In this document: positions 23,556 to 25,310 of the stretch, in pieces
Layout of the letters: every line of letters starts with the position of its first letter
How positions within the stretch are numbered: the stretch's first letter is position 1
Position numbers and translations under genes: made by a program
IMG/VR virus record: IMGVR_UViG_3300000148_000008
Coordinates: 1-25,310 of that record
Direction: 5' to 3' (one strand)
DNA: 25,310 nt
From: a virus
The notes under the pieces: model-generated
What the model saw: the letters and a program-made list of their open reading frames with translations, nothing else
What the model was told of the DNA's origin: nothing
The model's database searches: none

Positions 23556-23577
23556 ATAGAACTAAAGTTTGTTCTAT
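23556..23577 (+). terminator. Possible weak terminator hairpin
   Basis: ATAGAAC pairs with GTTCTAT (7 bp) around an 8-base loop, 18 bases after the RuvC-like gene; T-rich sequence (CTTTGTTCTTTCT) follows. It lies between two transcription units, the right place for a terminator, but the AT-rich stem is weak. Confidence 0.35.
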
Positions 23578-23630
23578 CTTTGTTCTTTCTAATCATCAAA
23601 AAACCTAGTAAAATAAGGGCAAATTAGACC

Positions 23631-23661
23631 TTGACTTTATGCTATATCCTGATATTATAAT
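23631..23661 (+). promoter_or_regulatory. Second early promoter of the same family
   Basis: TTGACT (23631-23636) is preceded by CAAATTAGACC, matching the block before the primase promoter. A -10 can be read as TATTAT (23653-23658, spacing 16) or TATAAT (23656-23661, spacing 19). It would drive the run of small genes from 23744 on. Confidence 0.65.
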
Positions 23662-23666
23662 AGTAT

Positions 23667-23756
23667 ATGACAACAAAAAATACTATGAAAAACGAAGAAC
23701 AAAATTTGAATTATAATAACACTAACAAAAAGGATAATACACTATGTCAAAAGTAA
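23667..23756 (+). CDS. Possible 29-aa leader peptide from a near-leaderless start
   Basis: ATG at 23667 begins about where the promoter at 23631 would start transcription, and the frame runs 29 residues to a stop inside the next gene (it overlaps that gene by 13 bases). The peptide is Asn/Lys-rich and unremarkable. The placement mirrors the near-leaderless primase start at 18390. It may be translated to couple into the next gene, or be chance. Confidence 0.25.
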   Translation: MTTKNTMKNEEQNLNYNNTNKKDNTLCQK

Positions 23757-23935
23757 AACAATATATAGAAACATCAGTAGAGAACGCTGTTGATAAGATC
23801 GTTTTCAAAATGAAAGACGGTCAGATTGATCTAACAACTGCTGTCGCAGAAGTTAAGAAACTTGATAACCTAGAAATGGTAGGTATCACAGAAGACAATG
23901 TTGAAGAAGTATTACTTACAGAAAGTAAATCGTAA
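23744..23935 (+). CDS. Small early protein of unknown function
   Basis: The 63-residue acidic helical protein is not recognised (MSKVKQYIETSVENAVDKIV, later TAVAEVKKLDNLEMV). It has no signal peptide or membrane segment. AAGGATA stands 9 bases upstream of the ATG. It is the first clear gene after the early promoter at 23631 and is coupled by TAATG to the next gene, so it is likely expressed early in infection. Confidence 0.6.
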   Translation: MSKVKQYIETSVENAVDKIVFKMKDGQIDLTTAVAEVKKLDNLEMVGITEDNVEEVLLTESKS

Positions 23936-24216
23936 TGAGTATTGAAAACAAGATTGACGCATTTAAAAAAATGATTGATGGTCCTTACCACTTTGGTAAA
24001 TTTGATAAAGACATACTTACTTTATCTTTTCAAGGTATCGAAGATAGTCAAATCATCAAAAAACTAAAAATTAAATCTTCATATTTTAAACAAAGAAGAA
24101 AAACACTATTTAATAGATTTAAGAATGAATATTTAGAAAATGAAAAACAAAAAGAAATCAGAGAAATGAATAGTCTAGTTTGGGGAAAAGCAATATATGA
24201 TGGGAGAGTAAAATAA
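23935..24216 (+). CDS. Small helix-turn-helix-like early protein
   Basis: The 93-residue basic protein contains FQGIEDSQIIKKLKIKSS then KQRRKTLFNRF (about residues 32-62), which reads like a helix-turn-helix with a following basic recognition helix, of the kind in LuxR/sigma-region-4 type domains. No other domain is visible. It starts in a TAATG overlap and ends in another. A DNA-binding regulatory role in early infection is plausible but inferred. Confidence 0.55.
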   Translation: MSIENKIDAFKKMIDGPYHFGKFDKDILTLSFQGIEDSQIIKKLKIKSSYFKQRRKTLFNRFKNEYLENEKQKEIREMNSLVWGKAIYDGRVK

Positions 24217-24632
24217 TGAGTAAAACTTTTAACGTTTGTTATTTAAGAGAATATAGAGACCCTGAGAACGAGGCTGAAACATTTAATCTATACGAAACTA
24301 TATACAGAAATGTACCTATGAAGTATCTTAATAAATTTTCTAATAAAGATTTAAAAATGAAGATGTTAAAACATTGCGATTGGAACTATAAAGAGACTGC
24401 AAAGAATTTTGAAAATGTAACTAATATTGATATAGTTATGGAAAAAGAATATTACACTTCATTTGCAGATGTGTATGGTGATGTAATGAGTAAAGATGAG
24501 TATAAGACACAAAAATTACATATGTGGCACGACTATGGTCAGCAGTATGATAGATCAAGTTTAAGAAAAGACTTTAATTCTAAATTAACAAAGAGTAAAG
24601 TTTACTCTTATAACGGAAAGAAATGTCACTAA
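24216..24632 (+). CDS. Early protein of unknown function
   Basis: The 138-residue protein is not recognised. It opens MSKTFNVCYLREYRDPENEA, is polar with many aromatic residues (NLYETIYRNVPMKYLNKF, MWHDYGQQYDR), and has no signal peptide or membrane segment. It starts in a TAATG overlap and is coupled to the small membrane-protein gene after it. Nothing in it identifies a function; early timing follows from its position in the run after the promoter at 23631. Confidence 0.55.
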   Translation: MSKTFNVCYLREYRDPENEAETFNLYETIYRNVPMKYLNKFSNKDLKMKMLKHCDWNYKETAKNFENVTNIDIVMEKEYYTSFADVYGDVMSKDEYKTQKLHMWHDYGQQYDRSSLRKDFNSKLTKSKVYSYNGKKCH

Positions 24633-24817
24633 TGGATTTAGAACACGGACTTTTGCTAGGATTTATAGGTTGTACGGTAACAATAGTAGGTTTTACTATT
24701 GCTTATATGATTGCAATGTATAACCATAAAAAACAAAATAAAAAAGAAGAAACTAACCCTTTAAAAGATTATTTAAAAAGTATGCAAGTAGGTTGGAAAG
24801 GTGATGATTGCGAATGA
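24632..24817 (+). CDS. Small single-TM early protein
   Basis: From ATG 24632 (61 residues) the protein reads MDLEHGLLLGFIGCTVTIVG and has one transmembrane segment (residues about 7-28) followed by a K-rich cytoplasmic tail. I prefer 24632, a TAATG overlap with the previous stop; ATG 24623 would add three residues. Small TM-plus-basic-tail proteins are common in the early region of T4-likes. It overlaps the next gene by 4 bases (ATGA). Confidence 0.55.
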   Translation: MDLEHGLLLGFIGCTVTIVGFTIAYMIAMYNHKKQNKKEETNPLKDYLKSMQVGWKGDDCE

Positions 24818-25119
24818 AGTATAACGAAGAAAAAATTATAAAAGAAATAGGCGATTATATTCAATCAACTTATGGTCAACATTATAGTACAACCGAAGAC
24901 GGTTTTCAAGTACAAGATATGTTAAGACAATTAAATATTGATAAAGATTTCTGCCAAGCAAATGCAATTAAATATTTGTGCAGATATGGTAAGAAAGATG
25001 GTAAGAATAGAAAAGATTTATTAAAAGCTGTTCATTATGTAATTTTATTAATGAGTAGTGAAGATAAAGCAGCAAAAGAAAAAGAACTAATAGAAATTGA
25101 GGAAAGAAATGGATTCTAA
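24814..25119 (+). CDS. DUF3310-family protein
   Basis: The 101-residue protein contains DFCQANAIKYLCRYGKKDG followed by NRKDLLKAVHYVILL, the core of the DUF3310 family (found in many phages and linked to nucleotide-kinase-like proteins). The exact activity is not known. I start at ATG 24814, which overlaps the previous stop (ATGA); a TTG at 24808 would add two residues. The protein lies in the early run and probably contributes to nucleotide or DNA metabolism, as an inference. Confidence 0.75.
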   Translation: MKYNEEKIIKEIGDYIQSTYGQHYSTTEDGFQVQDMLRQLNIDKDFCQANAIKYLCRYGKKDGKNRKDLLKAVHYVILLMSSEDKAAKEKELIEIEERNGF

Positions 25120-25288
25120 ATTGAACAATAAAGTAGATATACTTAAATATGGCGATCTGGATTTACCGGTAACTGATTGTAAAGTTTGTTTTACCAATAA
25201 ATTTGGAAAAAAATATAATGTTGAATTAACACGTTTAATCCAAGTATTTAATAATAACATATGGGAGAATAGTAAAAGTGTCAAATAA
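25109..25288 (+). CDS. Small early protein of unknown function
   Basis: The 59-residue protein begins MDSKLNNKVDILKYGDLDLP and has two cysteines at about residues 24 and 27 (TDCKVCF), a CxxC-like pair that could bind a metal or form a redox site. I start at ATG 25109 because GAGGAAAGAA precedes it; a TTG at 25097 would add four residues. It overlaps the DUF3310 gene by 11 bases. Function is unknown. Confidence 0.5.
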   Translation: MDSKLNNKVDILKYGDLDLPVTDCKVCFTNKFGKKYNVELTRLIQVFNNNIWENSKSVK

Positions 25289-25310
25289 AGATAATAACAA
25301 ATTACAAGAA
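25278..25310 (+). CDS. Start of a further gene, cut by the window edge
   Basis: A GTG at 25278 overlaps the end of the previous gene and opens the frame MSNKDNNKLQE to the last base of the window. GGGAGA about 11 bases upstream could serve as a Shine-Dalgarno. Only 11 codons are visible, so the product cannot be identified. Confidence 0.4.
   Translation, partial: MSNKDNNKLQE

Noticed and set aside
23935-24216. Assignment of the HTH-like protein as a sigma factor or gp55 homologue
   Set aside because: Only one short helix-turn-helix-like stretch is visible; no other sigma regions or gp55 features can be seen.
1-25310. tRNA genes, CRISPR arrays, insertion sequences, inteins or attachment sites
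   Set aside because: Reading both strands I saw no cloverleaf, no regular spaced repeats, no transposase and no intein splice motifs in nrdA, nrdB or primase.

Overview
This AT-rich window is one continuous block of closely packed genes, all on the + strand, from a marine T4-like myovirus. The low GC, the T4-type late promoters (TATAAATA), a gp61-like primase, class Ia NrdA/NrdB and several small proteins resembling those of cyanophage and pelagiphage T4-likes all point that way. A SAR11/Pelagibacter-type host is the best guess from base composition and gene style, but nothing in the window proves it. Many genes are coupled by TAATG or ATGA overlaps.

Layout. (1) 1-1013: a small coiled-coil protein and two tandem paralogous secreted proteins. 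(2) 1017-5942: four coupled genes, a 796-aa double nucleotidyltransferase followed by lysine/glutamate-rich proteins; several have short N-termini resembling the T4 capsid-targeting sequence, so they may be head-internal proteins. (3) 5961-10737: a HAD phosphatase, late promoters, two virion-type structural proteins, several small virion-style proteins, a holin-like protein and three tiny membrane-protein ORFs. (4) 10743-17125: a late promoter followed by a curli-type (type VIII) secretion cassette of CsgF, CsgG, a curlin-like repeat protein, a FecR-domain protein with a curlin-like tail, and a CHASE2 class III adenylate cyclase with its catalytic residues intact. (5) 17122-18346: small coiled-coil, membrane and secreted proteins, with one more late promoter. 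(6) 18349-25310: an early/replication segment that begins at a sigma70-like promoter: primase, NrdA, NrdB, a zinc-ribbon protein, a RuvC-like nuclease, then a second promoter of the same family and a run of small early proteins including a DUF3310 protein.

How it fits together. The left 18 kb reads as late, virion/lysis/envelope functions, and the right 7 kb as nucleotide and DNA metabolism. The most unusual part is the curli-like cassette: an outer-membrane pore (CsgG), its accessory gate factor (CsgF), a candidate amyloid substrate and a candidate surface nucleator, joined to a membrane sensor that would make cAMP. No CsgE, CsgC/H or CsgD homologue is visible. I recall that curli-secretion genes have been mentioned in pelagimyophages, so their presence may not be new. 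The intact cyclase, the FecR/curlin-tail fusion, the acidic CsgG tail and the altered pore constriction deserve attention.
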